Shown here one piece after another: positions 12,650-23,374 of a stretch of 64,000 nt of DNA (position 1 is its first letter; every line of letters begins with the position of its first letter). Origin of the DNA: Paguma larvata (taxonomy: Eukaryota; Chordata; Mammalia; Carnivora; Viverridae); NCBI GenBank assembly GCA_030068075.1, contig CM057841.1:5961565-6025564 (forward strand), in the 5' to 3' direction. A program made the position numbers and the translations under genes. The notes below the pieces were generated by a model that was not told the origin of the DNA, did not search any database, and saw only the letters and a program-made list of their open reading frames with translations.

Positions 12650-13190
12650 AATGGGGGTCACCTAAATGTCCATCAACTGATGAATGGATAAAAAAGATGT
12701 GGCATATATATACAATGGAATACTATTCAGCAATGAGAAAGAATGAAATCTTGCCATTTGCAACAATGTGGATGGAACTGGGAGTATTATGCTAAGTGAA
12801 ATAGGTCAAGTAGAGAAAGACAGATATAATATGTTTTCACTCATAGGCGGAATTTGAGAAACTTAACAGAAGACCATGGGGGAAGGGAAGAGAAAAAAAT
12901 AGTTTCAAACAGAGAGGGAGGCAAACCATAAGAGACTCTTGAATACAGAGAATAAACTGATGGTTGATGGGGAAGGGTACGGGGGAGGGGAAAATAGGTG
13001 ATGGGCATTGATTGAGGAGGGCACTTGTTGGGATGAGCACTGGGTGTTGTATATAAGTGACGAATCGTGGGAATCTACTCCCAATCGTGGGAATCTACTC
13101 TTGGTTTTGATCCCAAAACCAAGAGCACCCTGTATACATTGTATGTTAGCCAACTTTACAATAAATTATATTTAAAATGAAAAAAAAAAT
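12650..13190 (+). mobile_element. Second L1 3' end at the tail of L1-1
   Basis: Repeats the end of ORF2 and the 3' UTR: GTCCATCAACTGATGAATGG through CACTGGGTGTTGTATATAAG to an A-rich tail. The same portion precedes it at about 12210-12640, so this is either a 5'-truncated L1 inserted in the tail or a duplicated end. It contains a tandem duplication and a hairpin near 13063-13123. Confidence 0.75.
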
Positions 13191-13404
13191 TTAAAAAATA
13201 AAGACAAAAATAAGGAACACCAAAAATAAATAAATAAAATAATAAAGACAAAGTCATTGCATAACTGTAAAGGAATTAATCCAACAAGAGAATAGAACAA
13301 CTGTAAACATCTATGAAACCAACATAGAAGCACCTGCAAATACAAGGCAAATATAGGCAGCCATACAGGGAGAAACTAACAATACAAAAATAGAAGGGGA
13401 CTTC

Positions 13405-13541
13405 GGGACACCCGGGCGGCTCAGTTGGTTGAACGTCCGATTTCAGCTCAGGTCATGATCTCACAGTTCAGGAGATCAAACCCCATGAGTACATGTGTGC
13501 ACTCTCTCTCAAAATAAATAAAATAAAAACAAAATAAAACT
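13405..13541 (+). mobile_element. Carnivore SINE, sense, internally deleted
   Basis: Head GGGACACCCGGGCGGCTCAG. The middle part after AGTTCAGGAGATC is deleted, leaving a short CT-rich end and an AAATAAATAAA tail. Confidence 0.85.
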
Positions 13542-14400
13542 CAAAATGGATTAAAGACTTCTAAGTCCTGAAACCATAAAACTAAGACATATGCAATAAT
13601 TTCTTTGACAACAGCCTTAGCAACATTTTTCTAGATATATCTCCTCAGAAAAGGGAAACGAAAGCAAAAATAAACAAATGGGACTATATCAACCTAAAAA
13701 ACTTTTACAAAGCAAAGCATCAAGAAAATGAAAAGCCAACGTTTTGAATTAGAAAAGATATTTGCTAATGATATATCCAAAAAATATAATATATATACAT
13801 TATACTCCAAATATTCAAATACTTAATATCCAAAATATATAAAGAATTCATACACCTTAACTCCAAAAATCCCAAACAATCCAATTAAAAATTAGAAGAC
13901 CCAAATGGGCATTTTCTCAAAGACATACAGATGGCCAACAGACATGAAAAGATGCTCAACATAACTAATCATCAGGGAAATGCAAATCAAATCCACAATG
14001 AGGTATCACCTCACACCAGTCAAAACAGCTAGTATGAAGAAAACAAGAAATAACAAGTGTTGATGATGAAGTAGAGAAAAGAGAACTCTTATGCATTGCT
14101 GGGTGAAATGTAAAGTGGCACAGCCAGTCTGGAAAACAGTATGGAGGGTCCTCAAAAAACTAAAACTATAAATCCCATATGATCCAGTAATTCCATTCTG
14201 GGTATTTACCTGAAGAAAATGAAAACAGTAATTCAAAAAGATATACACATTCCTGTTTACTGCAACATTATTTACAATAAATAAGATATGGACACAATCT
14301 AAGTGTCCAATGATTGATAAATGAATAAAGACATGATACACACACACACACACCGAAATATTAATCAGCCATTAAAAAAAAAGAAAAGAAAGAAATCAAA

Positions 14401-14514
14401 GGGTGTCTGGCTGGCTCAGCTGGTAGAGAATGCAACTCTTGATCTCTAGGTCTTGAGTTCAAGCCCTATGTTGGGCATGGAGATTATCTTAAAAAAAAAA
14501 AAAAAAAAAAAAAA
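14401..14514 (+). mobile_element. Older-subfamily carnivore SINE, sense
   Basis: GGGTGTCTGGCTGGCTCAGC then GTAGAGAATGCAACTCTTGATCTC: the tRNA-related part of an older carnivore SINE subfamily lacking the long CT-rich 3' body. It ends in about 24 A. Confidence 0.8.
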
Positions 14515-14884
14515 GGAATCTTGACATTTACAACAAGGGTGGACCTAGAGGATATTATGCTAAGTGAAATAAGTCAGAGAATCAACAGCATTAACACAGA
14601 GGCAGACTTATAGATACAGAGAACTAGTGGTTGCCAAAAGGGAAGAGTGTGGGGTGATGGACAAAATAGGTGAGGGAGATTAAGAGGCACAAACTTCCAG
14701 CTCTAGAACAAGTTACAAAGGTGAAAAGTACATTATAGAGAATAGTCAATAATACTGTAAGAACTCTGGTGACGGTACACTTATGATGAGCATTTTGTAA
14801 TGTATGTAATAGTCAAATCATTATGTTGTACACCTGAAATTAAAATTAATGTCAACTATACTCCAATAAAAAAAAGAGAAGGGG

Positions 14885-15094
14885 GTGGGAACACCAGACA
14901 ACTTGTTCTCCCTGCCTTTCCATCATGTGAGGACACAAGAAAGCCATCTGCAAACCAAGAAGAATCCTTATCAGGAACCAAAACAATAAACACCTTAATC
15001 TGGACTTCCTTCCCAGCTTCCAGAACTGTGAACAATAAATTTCTGTTCTTTAACCCACCTAGTCTATGGTGTTTTGTTACAGCTGACCAAGAAA
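14885..15094 (+). mobile_element. MaLR (MLT1-type) LTR, 3' half
   Basis: CCATCATGTGAGGACACAAG, CCAGCTTCCAGAACTGTGAAC and the CTATGGTGTTTTGTTAC end mark the 3' half of the LTR whose 5' half is at 5355-5490. Confidence 0.8.
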
Positions 15095-15322
15095 ATTCCT
15101 GTTTATTCCTGAGTGGTATTCCATTATATAAAGCTACTACAATTTGTTTATTCATTCAACTGTTTTTTATGGACTTTGGGTTTTTTCCCCTTTTACCATC
15201 AAAAGTAAAGCTGCTTTGAACATTTGTTCACAGGTCTCTGCATAAACATATGCTTTTATTTCCTTCGGATAAATACCTAGGAATAGGAAGACTGGGTTGT
15301 ATGAAAGCTACATGTTTAATAT
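15095..15322 (-). mobile_element. Ancient L1M 3' UTR, antisense, second segment
   Basis: Continues the element at 5020-5349: CTGAGTGGTATTCCATTATA and TAAATACCTAGGAATAGGA are antisense L1M 3'-UTR landmarks. It is followed by four clustered SINEs and resumes at 16275. Confidence 0.75.
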
Positions 15323-15338
15323 TATATATATTTTAAAA

Positions 15339-15551
15339 CATTTTTTTAATGTTTATTTATTTTTGAGAGACATAGAGACAGAGTGTGAGCAGGAGAAGGG
15401 CAGAGAGAGAGAGGGAGACACAGAGTCGGAAGCAGGCTCCAGGCTCTGAGCCATCAGCACAGAGCCCGACACGGGCTCGAACTCACAGACCTTGAGATCA
15501 TGACCTGAGCTGAAGTCGGCCGTTTAACCGACTGAGCCACCCAGGCGCCCC
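15339..15551 (-). mobile_element. Carnivore SINE, antisense
   Basis: Ends GAGCCACCCAGGCGCCCC. A 16-bp duplication, TATATATATTTTAAAA, flanks it at 15323-15338 and 15552-15567. Confidence 0.93.
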
Positions 15552-15579
15552 TATATATATTTTAAAAATATTTATTTAG

Positions 15580-15770
15580 GAGTGTCTAGGTGGCTCAGCT
15601 GGTTAAGTGTCCAATTCTTCATTTTGGCTCAGGTCATGATCTCACGGTTTGTGAGTTCAAGTCCCACATCAGGCTGTGTGCTGACAGCAAAGAGCCTGCT
15701 TGGCATTCTCTCTCTCTGCCCCTACCTCACTCATGCTCTCTAACTCAAAATAAATAAATAAACTTAAAAA
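15580..15770 (+). mobile_element. Carnivore SINE, sense
   Basis: Head AGGAGTGTCTAGGTGGCTCAG and tail AAATAAATAAACTTAAAA. First of two sense copies in a row. Confidence 0.9.
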
Positions 15771-15784
15771 AAAGTTTATTTATT

Positions 15785-15985
15785 GGGACGCCTGGGTGTC
15801 TCAGTTGGTTAAGCATCCAATTTGAAGTATAGTTGCATTAATTTTAATTTCAGGTGTTCATGAGATCGAGTTCCACATCAGGCTGTGTATTAATGGTGTG
15901 AAACTTGCTTGGAATTCTTCCCTCTGCCCCGCCTCTGCTCGTGCATGCATGCTTTCTCTCAAAAATAAATAAATAAATTTAAAAT
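15785..15985 (+). mobile_element. Carnivore SINE, sense, rearranged middle
   Basis: Head GGGACGCCTGGGTGTCTCAG. After AAGCATCCAATTTG the usual body is replaced by about 40 bp of AT-rich sequence before GGTGTTCATGAGATCGAG. Tail AAATAAATAAATAAAT. Confidence 0.85.
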
Positions 15986-15989
15986 AAAT

Positions 15990-16042
15990 ATTTATTTTGA
16001 GAGTCTGTGTACCAGTGGCGGAGGGAGGGAGGGAGGGAGGGA

Positions 16043-16090
<48 letters not shown>

Positions 16091-16272
16091 AGGGAGGGAG
16101 GGAGGGAGGGAGGGAGAGGGAGAGTGGGAGGGAGAGGGAGAGTGGGAGGGAGGGGGAGGGAGGAATGAAGGGAGGGAGAATCCCAAGTAGGCTCCATGCT
16201 CAACACAGAGCTCAATCCATCTCATGACCCGAGATCAAGGGTGACACTTAACTGAGCCACCAAGGCACCCCT
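15990..16272 (-). mobile_element. Carnivore SINE, antisense, with expanded GA tract
   Basis: Right end GAGCCACCAAGGCACCCC gives the head on the minus strand. The CT-rich body has expanded to about 160 bp of (GGGA)n/(GA)n. The short ORFs in all frames here are repeat artefacts. Confidence 0.88.
16017..16180. repeat. (GGGA)n(GA)n(GGGA)n compound microsatellite
   Basis: Nearly pure purine on the plus strand: GGGA units, then about 20 GA units, then GGGA and GGGAGAGT units. It arose from the CT-rich part of the surrounding SINE. Confidence 0.95.
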
Positions 16273-16274
16273 GT

Positions 16275-16515
16275 ATGTTTAATTTTAAAGACACTGCCAA
16301 ATTGCTTTCCAATTTCCATTCCTATCATCAGTGCTCCATGCTTGACAAAACATGGTTTTGGCCAGAGTTGTTAATGTTATCAATTCTAAAAGTGCACAAT
16401 GGTGAAGTCATTATGCATTTAATTTTTCATCTTCCTAATGACTCTTTCCAGCACTTTTTATGTAAATTTTTGCCAAACGTTTTTTTGAAATATGTGTTCA
16501 AATCTATTGCCTGTT
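16275..16515 (-). mobile_element. Ancient L1M 3' UTR, antisense, third segment
   Basis: ACTGCCAAATTGCTTTCCA and TTTGAAATATGTGTTCAAAT continue the antisense L1M interrupted by the SINE cluster. Confidence 0.7.
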
Positions 16516-16516
16516 T

Positions 16517-16753
16517 TTATTATTTACTTATTTACTTATTTATTTTATTTATTTATGCACGCTTTATTTATTTTTGAGAAAGAGAGAGACCAGGGGAGGG
16601 ACAGAGAGAGGGAGACACAGAATCTGAAGACAGGCTCCAGGTTCCGAGCTAGCCGTCAGCACAGAGCCCAATGTGGGGCTCGAACCCACAAACTGCGAGA
16701 TCATGACCTGAGCCCTAGTTGGATGCTTAACCAACTGAGCCACCCAGGCGCCC
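16517..16753 (-). mobile_element. Carnivore SINE, antisense
   Basis: TTATTTATTTTTGAGAAAGA tail side and GAGCCACCCAGGCGCCC head side, complete on the minus strand. Confidence 0.92.
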
Positions 16754-17205
16754 TGGTTGCCTTTTTAAAAAACTTTCTGGAAGGGAATCAACATGACGGA
16801 GGAGTAAGGGGACCCACTGCTCTCCAATGTCTTTCAAACTAAGAAGGACTGAAACCCAGGGACTCTCAATCCCAGAGATCTGCAGGAAGAGGACTTGGAG
16901 GCTATGGGGAAGAGAACATGAAATCCAGAAAATCCTGGGAAACTGAGTGAGTGCAATCTGGGAAAGAGAGAGCCTCGGAGGTGTGGACTGCAGGGAGCGG
17001 GCCCCTTCTGCAGAAAGGCAAGGGGAAGAGAAAGAGCAGCGGGGAAAGTACCTCGGACGGGGGGCAGAAAGAGAGCTTATTGTCCAGACCCTGACCACGA
17101 GGCTTTTGGAGAGAAGATCCCTTGCTCACAGCGGAGCTGGCAGAGCTCCCTTCACTCCGGAGCCAGTGATGCTGACCCAGCCCGCGATACAGAGAAGTGC
17201 TGTGC

Positions 17206-17575
17206 TTAGTCAGTGACACAATTTACACAGAGGAAACCAGGCATGCAAGGGGCGCACGACCCCCCAGCAGATCGCACTGAGCCTGCAACCCAGCCAGAGT
17301 GAAGGCGGAAACAGGGGTGATTTGAGACTCCAGGTCCATGAAGAAAAGGCTGACGGGACGCCATTGTGGTTGCGCCCTGCTTGGTCAGAGACACAATTTA
17401 CATAAGGCACAGAGGTCTGAGCGAGTTAAAGGAACTCAGATGAGCGTGGGGCACGCGACCGCCCAGCAAATCGCACTGCGCCTGCAACCCGGATAGAGTT
17501 GAGGACGGAAACAGAGGAGTGATTTGAAACTCTGAGTCTGTGAAGAGGGGACTGGGGGGTGCCATTGTGGTCGCG
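17206..17575 (+). repeat. Two tandem monomers in the L1-2 5' UTR
   Basis: Monomer 1 (17206-17380) and monomer 2 (17381 to about 17575) each begin TTAGTCAGTGACACAATTTA or TTGGTCAGAGACACAATTTA. They share CGCACTGAGCCTGCAACCC / CGCACTGCGCCTGCAACCC and end in a GCCATTGTGGT block. In rodents, L1 5'-UTR monomers act as promoter units; the same role here is inference. Confidence 0.8.
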
Positions 17576-18280
17576 CATACCCACAAAGCCAAACCCTAGG
17601 ACTCCGATCCACCAGCGGTGGAGGCAGGACCTACATCTACAGCAGGCCACACCCCTCCTCATACAAGAGAGGCCTTTCTGCAGGAGTGATAGCCCTGGAG
17701 ACACCAATACTGCAGCATTGCCTGGATTAATTCCAGGTCAATTCTTCTGTTTTAGATATATTCTCCCTCTTCTCCTTCCTATCTCTCCCCACCTCTAAAC
17801 CAGTCACAGGGGGGTTTTGGCGTGCTTAAACAGACATTTAGCCCACTCTTTCAACCCATGTTCTACACCTCCCTCTTTACTTTCCTATCTATCTCTACGG
17901 AACAATCAGGTCACATAGTGCATCTGGGTAACATCTAACTTCATTTCTCTTTCCTCGCATCCTTCCTTACTCTGATTTCTCTCTTTCTGGATCAAGTCTT
18001 CTAATCTCTCTACCTGGTCAAAGTTCAATTTCTTCTTCACCCACACCTGTCACTACTATATGTATGCTCTGCCATCAGCAAAGCACACATCCTATCCTTA
18101 ACATGTAGCTGGTACGTCAGGTCGCATGCCTCCAGAGTGTCGTTTGTTATTCTTTTTTATGTTGTGATTTGTCTGTATTATTGGTTGGTACGGTTCTGAG
18201 TTTGTGTTTCCTGTTTGTCGGTCTGACCCTTTTCCTTTCCAGGGAGACCTAGGAAATAAACCAATACACACATTGCCAAA

Positions 18281-19121
18281 ATGACGAAACAGAAGAACTC
18301 CCCTCAAAAGAATGTACAGGAAATAGTGACAGCGCAAGAAATGATGAAAGGAGACATAAGCAACTTAACAGAACAAGAATATAGAATGATAAACATAAAA
18401 ATACTTGCTGGGCTTGAAAAAAGCATAGAAGAAAGCAGGGGGACCCTCAAGGCAGAGATCAAGTTCCTAAAAAACGGTCCGGAGGAATTAAAAAATGCTT
18501 TAAATAAGGTGCAAAACAAACTGGAGGCGGCCACAGCACAAATTGAAGAGACAGAAGAGAGAATAGGTGAATTAGAAGATAAAATTATGGAAAAGGAAGA
18601 AGCAGAGAAAAAGAGAGAAAGTGATTCAGGAACTGTAAAGGAGAATTTGAGAGCTGAGTGATGCAATCAAACAGAATAATATCCGTATTATAGGAATTAC
18701 CAGAGGAAGAAGAGAGAGAGAAAGGAGTCGAAGGGGTATTTGAAAAAATCATCGCTGAGAACTTCCCCAACATGAAGAAGGTAACGGGCACTGAAATCCA
18801 AGAGGCACAGAGAACTCCTATCAGACGTCACCGGAATAGACCCTCAGCATGACACATCATAGTGAAGCTGGAAAATACAAAGACAAAGAGAGAATTCTGA
18901 AAGCAGCTAGGGATAAAGGGGCCTTGACATACAAAGGCAGACATATTACGGTAGTAGCAGACTTATCTACAGAAACTTGGCAAGCCAGAAAGGAAGGGCA
19001 GGAAATCTTCAATGTGATGAACAGTAAAGATATGCAGCCAAGAATCCTTTACCCTGCCAGCCCGTCATTCAGAATGGATGGAAAGATAAAGGTCTTCCCA
19101 AACAAACAAAAACTGAAGTAA
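18281..19121 (+). pseudogene. L1-2 ORF1 (ORF1p-like), broken
   Basis: The first piece (18281-18661, 126 codons) has a basic N-terminus with MTKQKN, followed by a strongly charged region (repeated E..E/K patterns at residues 60-115) that reads as the ORF1p coiled coil. A stop at 18659-18661 ends it. The remainder, with the RNA-recognition-like part and the C-terminal domain around 18890-19121 (TYKGRHITVVADLS), continues in other frames. ORF1p would coat L1 RNA. This copy would give at most the coiled-coil piece. Confidence 0.88.
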
Positions 19122-19282
19122 TACATCACAAATAAACCAATCTTACAAGAGAATCTGAGGGGGACTCTATGAAGGAAAGGTTGCCAGGAACACAGAGTAC
19201 CAGAGACATCTGTACAAGCATGAAGCCTATAGATAACACAGTGACTCTAACTCCATATTTTTCAATATTAAAGCTGAATGTA

Positions 19283-19437
19283 CATGACATGAGAGAGTCT
19301 CAAAGAATAAGAAAGAACTGAAGGGAGAGATGGGTGTGGGAGGGGGGAGAGTGGGTGGTGGGCACAGAGGAGGGCACTCGGATTGAGCACTGGGTGTTGT
19401 ATAGAAACCAATTTGACAATAAACTATTAAAAAAAAC
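19283..19437 (+). mobile_element. 155-bp 5'-truncated L1 3' end inserted in L1-2
   Basis: Consists only of the last part of an L1 3' UTR (GGGAGAGTGGGTGGTGGG to ACCAATTTGACAATAAAC plus A tail). AGCTGAATGTA at 19272-19282 and 19438-19448 is its target-site duplication. It lies just before the ORF2 endonuclease start. Confidence 0.9.
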
Positions 19438-19439
19438 AG

Positions 19440-22400
19440 CTGAATGTAAACGGACTAAATGCTCCAATTAAAAGACACAGGGTAACAGAATGGATTAAAA
19501 AACAAGACCCATCTATATGCTGTCTTCAAGAGACCCATTTTAGATCTGAGGACACCTTCAGATTGAAAGTGAGGTGAGAGAGAACTATCTACCATACTAC
19601 GGGAAGTCAGAAGAAAGCTGGAGTAGCCACACTTGTATCAGACAAACTAGACTTTAAAGTAAAAGATGTAATAAGAGATGAAGGAGGGCACTATACAACA
19701 ATCACAGGGACTATCCACAGGAAGAGCTAACAATTATAAACATCTACGCACCTAATTCTGGGGCACCCAAACTTGTTAAGCAGCTAATTACAAACGTAAG
19801 CAATCTTATCGATAAAAATGTGCTAATTGCAGGGGACCTTAATTCCTCACTCACAGCACTGGATAGATCCACTAAACAGAGAATCACCATAGAAATGATG
19901 GCCCTGAACGACACATTGGAACACATGGGCCTGACAAACATCTTCAAGGCCCTTCATCCAGAAGTAAAGAATTTATATTCTTCTCAAATGCACAAGGTAC
20001 ATTTTCCAAAACAGACCATATTTTGGGGCACGAGGAAGCGCTGAATAAATATTAGAAAATTGAAATCATACCATGCACACTTTCAGACCACAGTACTTTG
20101 AAACTTGAATTCAACTACAGGAAAAAGACTGGAAAACCCCCCAAAACATGGAGGCTAAAGAACAACCTATAAAAGACGAACAGATCAACCAAGCAACCAG
20201 AGAAGAAATTTAAAAATACATGGAAACAAATGAGAACGAAAATACAACAATCCGAACGCTTTGGGATGCAGCAAAGGCAGTCCTGAGAGGGAAATATATT
20301 GCAATCTAGGCTTATCTCAAGAAACAAGAAAAATCACTAACACAAATTCTAATAGCACACCTAAAGGAAGCAGAAGCAGAAGCAGAACAGCTAAGACAAC
20401 CCAAACCCAGCAGAAAGAGAGAAATAACAAAGATCAGGGCAGAAATTAATCATATGGAAACAGAAAATATAGTGGAACAGATCAATGAAACCAAGAGTTG
20501 GTTCTTTGAAAAAATAAACAAAATTGATAAATCTCTAGCCAGGCTTCTCAAAAAGAAAAGAGAGAGAACCCAAATCAATAAAATCATGAACGAAAATGAA
20601 GTGATTCCAACCAATCCCTCAGAAATACAAACAATTATCAGAGAATATAAAGAAAAACTATATGCTGTCAAATTGGACAACCTGGAAGAAGTGGACAAAT
20701 TCCTAAACAGCCACATGCTACCAAAACTCAAATGGGAAGAAATAAGAAAACTTGAACAGACCCGTAACTAGTGAAGAAAATGAATCAGTTATCAAAAATC
20801 TCCCAAAGTCCTGGACCAGATGGCTTCCCTGGGGAATTTTACCAGACATTTAAAACAGAGTTAATACCTATCCTCCTCAAGCTGTTCCAGAAATTGAAAC
20901 AGAAGGAAAACTTCCAGACTTATTCTATGAAGCCAGCATCGCTTTGATTCCCAAACCAGATAGAGACCCAGCAAAAAAAGAGAACTAGGGGTGCCTGGGT
21001 GGCTCAGTCAGTTAAGCGGCCGACTTGAGCTCAGGTCATGATCTCACGGTCTGTGAGTTCGAGCCCCGCATTGGGCTCTGTGCTGATGGCTCAGAGCCTG
21101 GAGCCTGCTTCCGATTCTGTGTCTCCCTCTACTCTCTGCCCTTCCCCTGCTCACATTCTGTCTCTATGTCTCTCAAAAATAAATAAAAATGTTAAAAAAA
21201 AAAAAGAGAACTACACGCCAATATCTTTGATGAATACGGATGCAAAAATTCTTAACAAGATATTAGCAAATCGAATCCAACAACATATAAAAAGAATTCT
21301 TCACCATGATCAAGTAGGATTCATCCCTGGGTTGCAGGGCTGGTTCAATATTCGCAAATCAATCAAGGTGATACATCACATTAACAAAAGAAAAGATAAG
21401 AACCATATGATCCTGTCAATAGATGCAAAGAAAGCATTTGACAAAATACAGCACCCTTTCCTAATAAAAACTCTCAAGAAAGCCGGGATAGAAGGAACAT
21501 ACTTAGGCATCATAAAAGCCATTTATGAAAAGTCTACAGCTAGTATCATCCTCAATGGGGAAAAACTGAGAGCCTTCCCCCTGAGATCAGGAACACGACA
21601 GGGGTGTCCACTCTCACCACTGCTATTTAACATAGTGTTGGAGGTCCTAGCATCAGTAGTCAGACAACAAAGCAAAATGAAAGGCATCAAGATAAGCAAG
21701 GATCAAGTCAAACTTTCACTTTTCACAGACGACATGATACTCTACATGGAAAACCCAACAGAATCCACCAAAAGCCTACTAGAACTGATCCATGAATTCG
21801 GCAAAGTCGCAGGATACAAAATCAATGTACAGAAATCGGTTGCATTCCTTTACACCAACAATGAAGCAATAGAAAGAGAAATAAAGAAGCGAACCCCATT
21901 CACAATTACACCAAAACCCATAAAATACCTAGGAATAAACCTAACCAAAGATGTAAAAGACCTTTACGTGGAAAACTATAAAAAACTTATGAAGGAAATT
22001 GAGGAAGACACAAGGAAATGGAAAAACATCCCAGGCTCATGGATCGGAAGAATAAATATCGTTAAAATGGCAATACTACCCAAAACAATCTACACATTCA
22101 ATGCAATCCCAATCAAAATTGCACCAGCATTCTTCTCAGAGCTAGAGCAAACAATCCTAAAATTTGTATGGAACCACAAAAGACCCCAAATAGGCAAAGT
22201 AATATTGAAGAAGAAAACCAAAGCGGGAGGCATCACAATCCCAGATTTAACCTCTACTACAAAGCAGTAATAATCAAGACAGTATGGTATTGGCACAAAA
22301 ACAGACACACAGACCAATGGAATAGAATAGAGAACCCAGAGATGGACCCACAAGCATATGGCCATCTAATCTTTGACAAAGCAGGAAAGAGTATCCAATG

Positions 22401-22740
22401 GAAAAAAGACAGCCTCTTTAACAAATGGTGCTGGGAGAACTGGACAGCAACATGCCGAAGAATGAAACTAGACCACTTCCTTATACCACTCACAAAAATA
22501 AACTCTAAATGGATAAAGGATCTGAATGTGAGACAGGAAACCATCAAAATTCTAGAGGAGAAAGCAGGAAAAAACCTTTTTGACCTAAGCAGCAGCAATT
22601 TCCTACTTAACACATCTCCAAAGACAAGGGAATTAAAAGCAAAAATGAACTACTGGGACCTCATCAAGATAAAAAGCTTCTGCATGGCAAAGGAAACAAC
22701 CAACAAAACTAATAGACAACGAAGGAATGGGAAAGGATAA
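19440..22740 (+). pseudogene. L1-2 ORF2 (endonuclease/reverse transcriptase), broken
   Basis: Endonuclease motifs are visible at about 19441-19560 (NVNGLNAPIKRHR, QETHF), with the next piece at 19820-20044. The linker lies in 20454-20771, followed by a SINE at 20988-21198. The reverse transcriptase is in one long open piece from 21200 to 22270, with residues around the active site [11 protein letters not shown] near 21712-21744. There the usual FADD reads FTDD, an alanine to threonine change. The C-terminal region is in 22168-22740 in another frame. A frameshift near 22250 and upstream stops inactivate it. Confidence 0.9.
20988..21198 (+). mobile_element. Carnivore SINE, sense, inside L1-2 ORF2
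   Basis: Close to consensus (GGGGTGCCTGGGTGGCTCAG, GGGCTCTGTGCTGATGGCTC). AAAAAAAGAGAACTA at 20973-20987 and about 21199-21213 is the target duplication. Part of it is fused in frame to the downstream reverse transcriptase ORF, a chance read-through. Confidence 0.95.
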
Positions 22741-23297
22741 TTGCAAATGACATATCAGATAAAGGACTAGTATCTAAAATCTATAAAGAACTTATCAAAC
22801 CCCACACCCAAAAAAACAAATAATCCAGTGAAGAAACAGGGCAGATGATATGAATAGATACTTCTCCAAAGATGACATCCAGATGGCCAACAGACACATG
22901 AAAGATGCTCAGTGTCACTCATCATCAGGGATATACAAATCAAAGCCACACTGAGATACCACCTCACATCAGTTAGATTGGCGAAAATGAATAAATCAGG
23001 AAACTACAGATGCTGGTGAGGATGTGGAGAAGCAGGCACCCTCCTACACTGTTGGTGGGAATGCAAACTAGTGCAGCCGCTCTGGAAAACGGTGTGGAGG
23101 TTCTTCAAAAAAATGCAAACAGAACTATCCTATGACCCACCAATAGCACTGCTAGGAATCTACCCAAGAGATACAGGAGTGCTGATGCATAGGCGCATGT
23201 GTACCCCAATGTTCACAGCAGCACTTTCGACAATAGCCAAATCATGGAAAGAGACTAAGTGTCCATCAACTAATGAATGGATAAAGAAGACATGGTG

Positions 23298-23310
23298 TGT
23301 GTGTATGTAT

Positions 23311-23361
<51 letters not shown>

Positions 23362-23374
23362 TACACACACACAC
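23298..23374. repeat. (CA)n(TA)n(CA)n compound microsatellite
   Basis: ACACAC, then about 9 TA units, then ACACAC, in the L1-2 3' region. The ORFs rich in TH or YI repeats here are artefacts of it. Confidence 0.95.

Larger units (their letters stand above)
6205..13243 (+). mobile_element. Near full-length carnivore L1 (L1-1), defective
   Basis: Begins GGGGGAGGGGCCAAGATGGC, the start of the L1 5' UTR, and runs to an A-rich tail. Flanks AAAGGCAAAGTCAT (6191-6204) and AAAGACAAAGTCAT (13244-13257) form a 14-bp target duplication with one mismatch. It contains a 5' UTR, ORF1, ORF2 and a 3' UTR, interrupted by a solo LTR at 11695-12136. The 3' end appears twice (to about 12640, then about 12650-13190). 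Both ORFs carry stops and frameshifts, so it cannot move on its own. It sits inside an older L1. Confidence 0.9.
13258..14880 (+). mobile_element. Older L1, 3' segment
   Basis: Continues the L1 broken at 6204: ORF2 C-terminal remnants (about 13540-14320, with the usual CTGGAAAACAGTATGGAGG), then 3' UTR ending ATACTCCAATAAAAAAAAG. It contains two SINEs (13405 and 14401) and a (CA)n at 14337-14354. Confidence 0.8.

Noticed and set aside
14337..14355. CRISPR-like or other short direct repeat arrays (CA runs, SINE tracts)
   Set aside because: All regular short repeats seen are microsatellites or TE parts in a mammalian nuclear context. No repeat-spacer array exists.
15979..16227. Ser/Leu/Pro-rich and Arg/Glu-rich ORFs on both strands
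   Set aside because: They are translations of the GA/GGGA microsatellite in a SINE.
21038..22270. 410-codon ORF, the longest in the window, as a host gene
   Set aside because: Its first 50 or so codons are SINE read-through and the rest is the L1 ORF2 reverse transcriptase with an FTDD motif. It is part of the L1-2 element.
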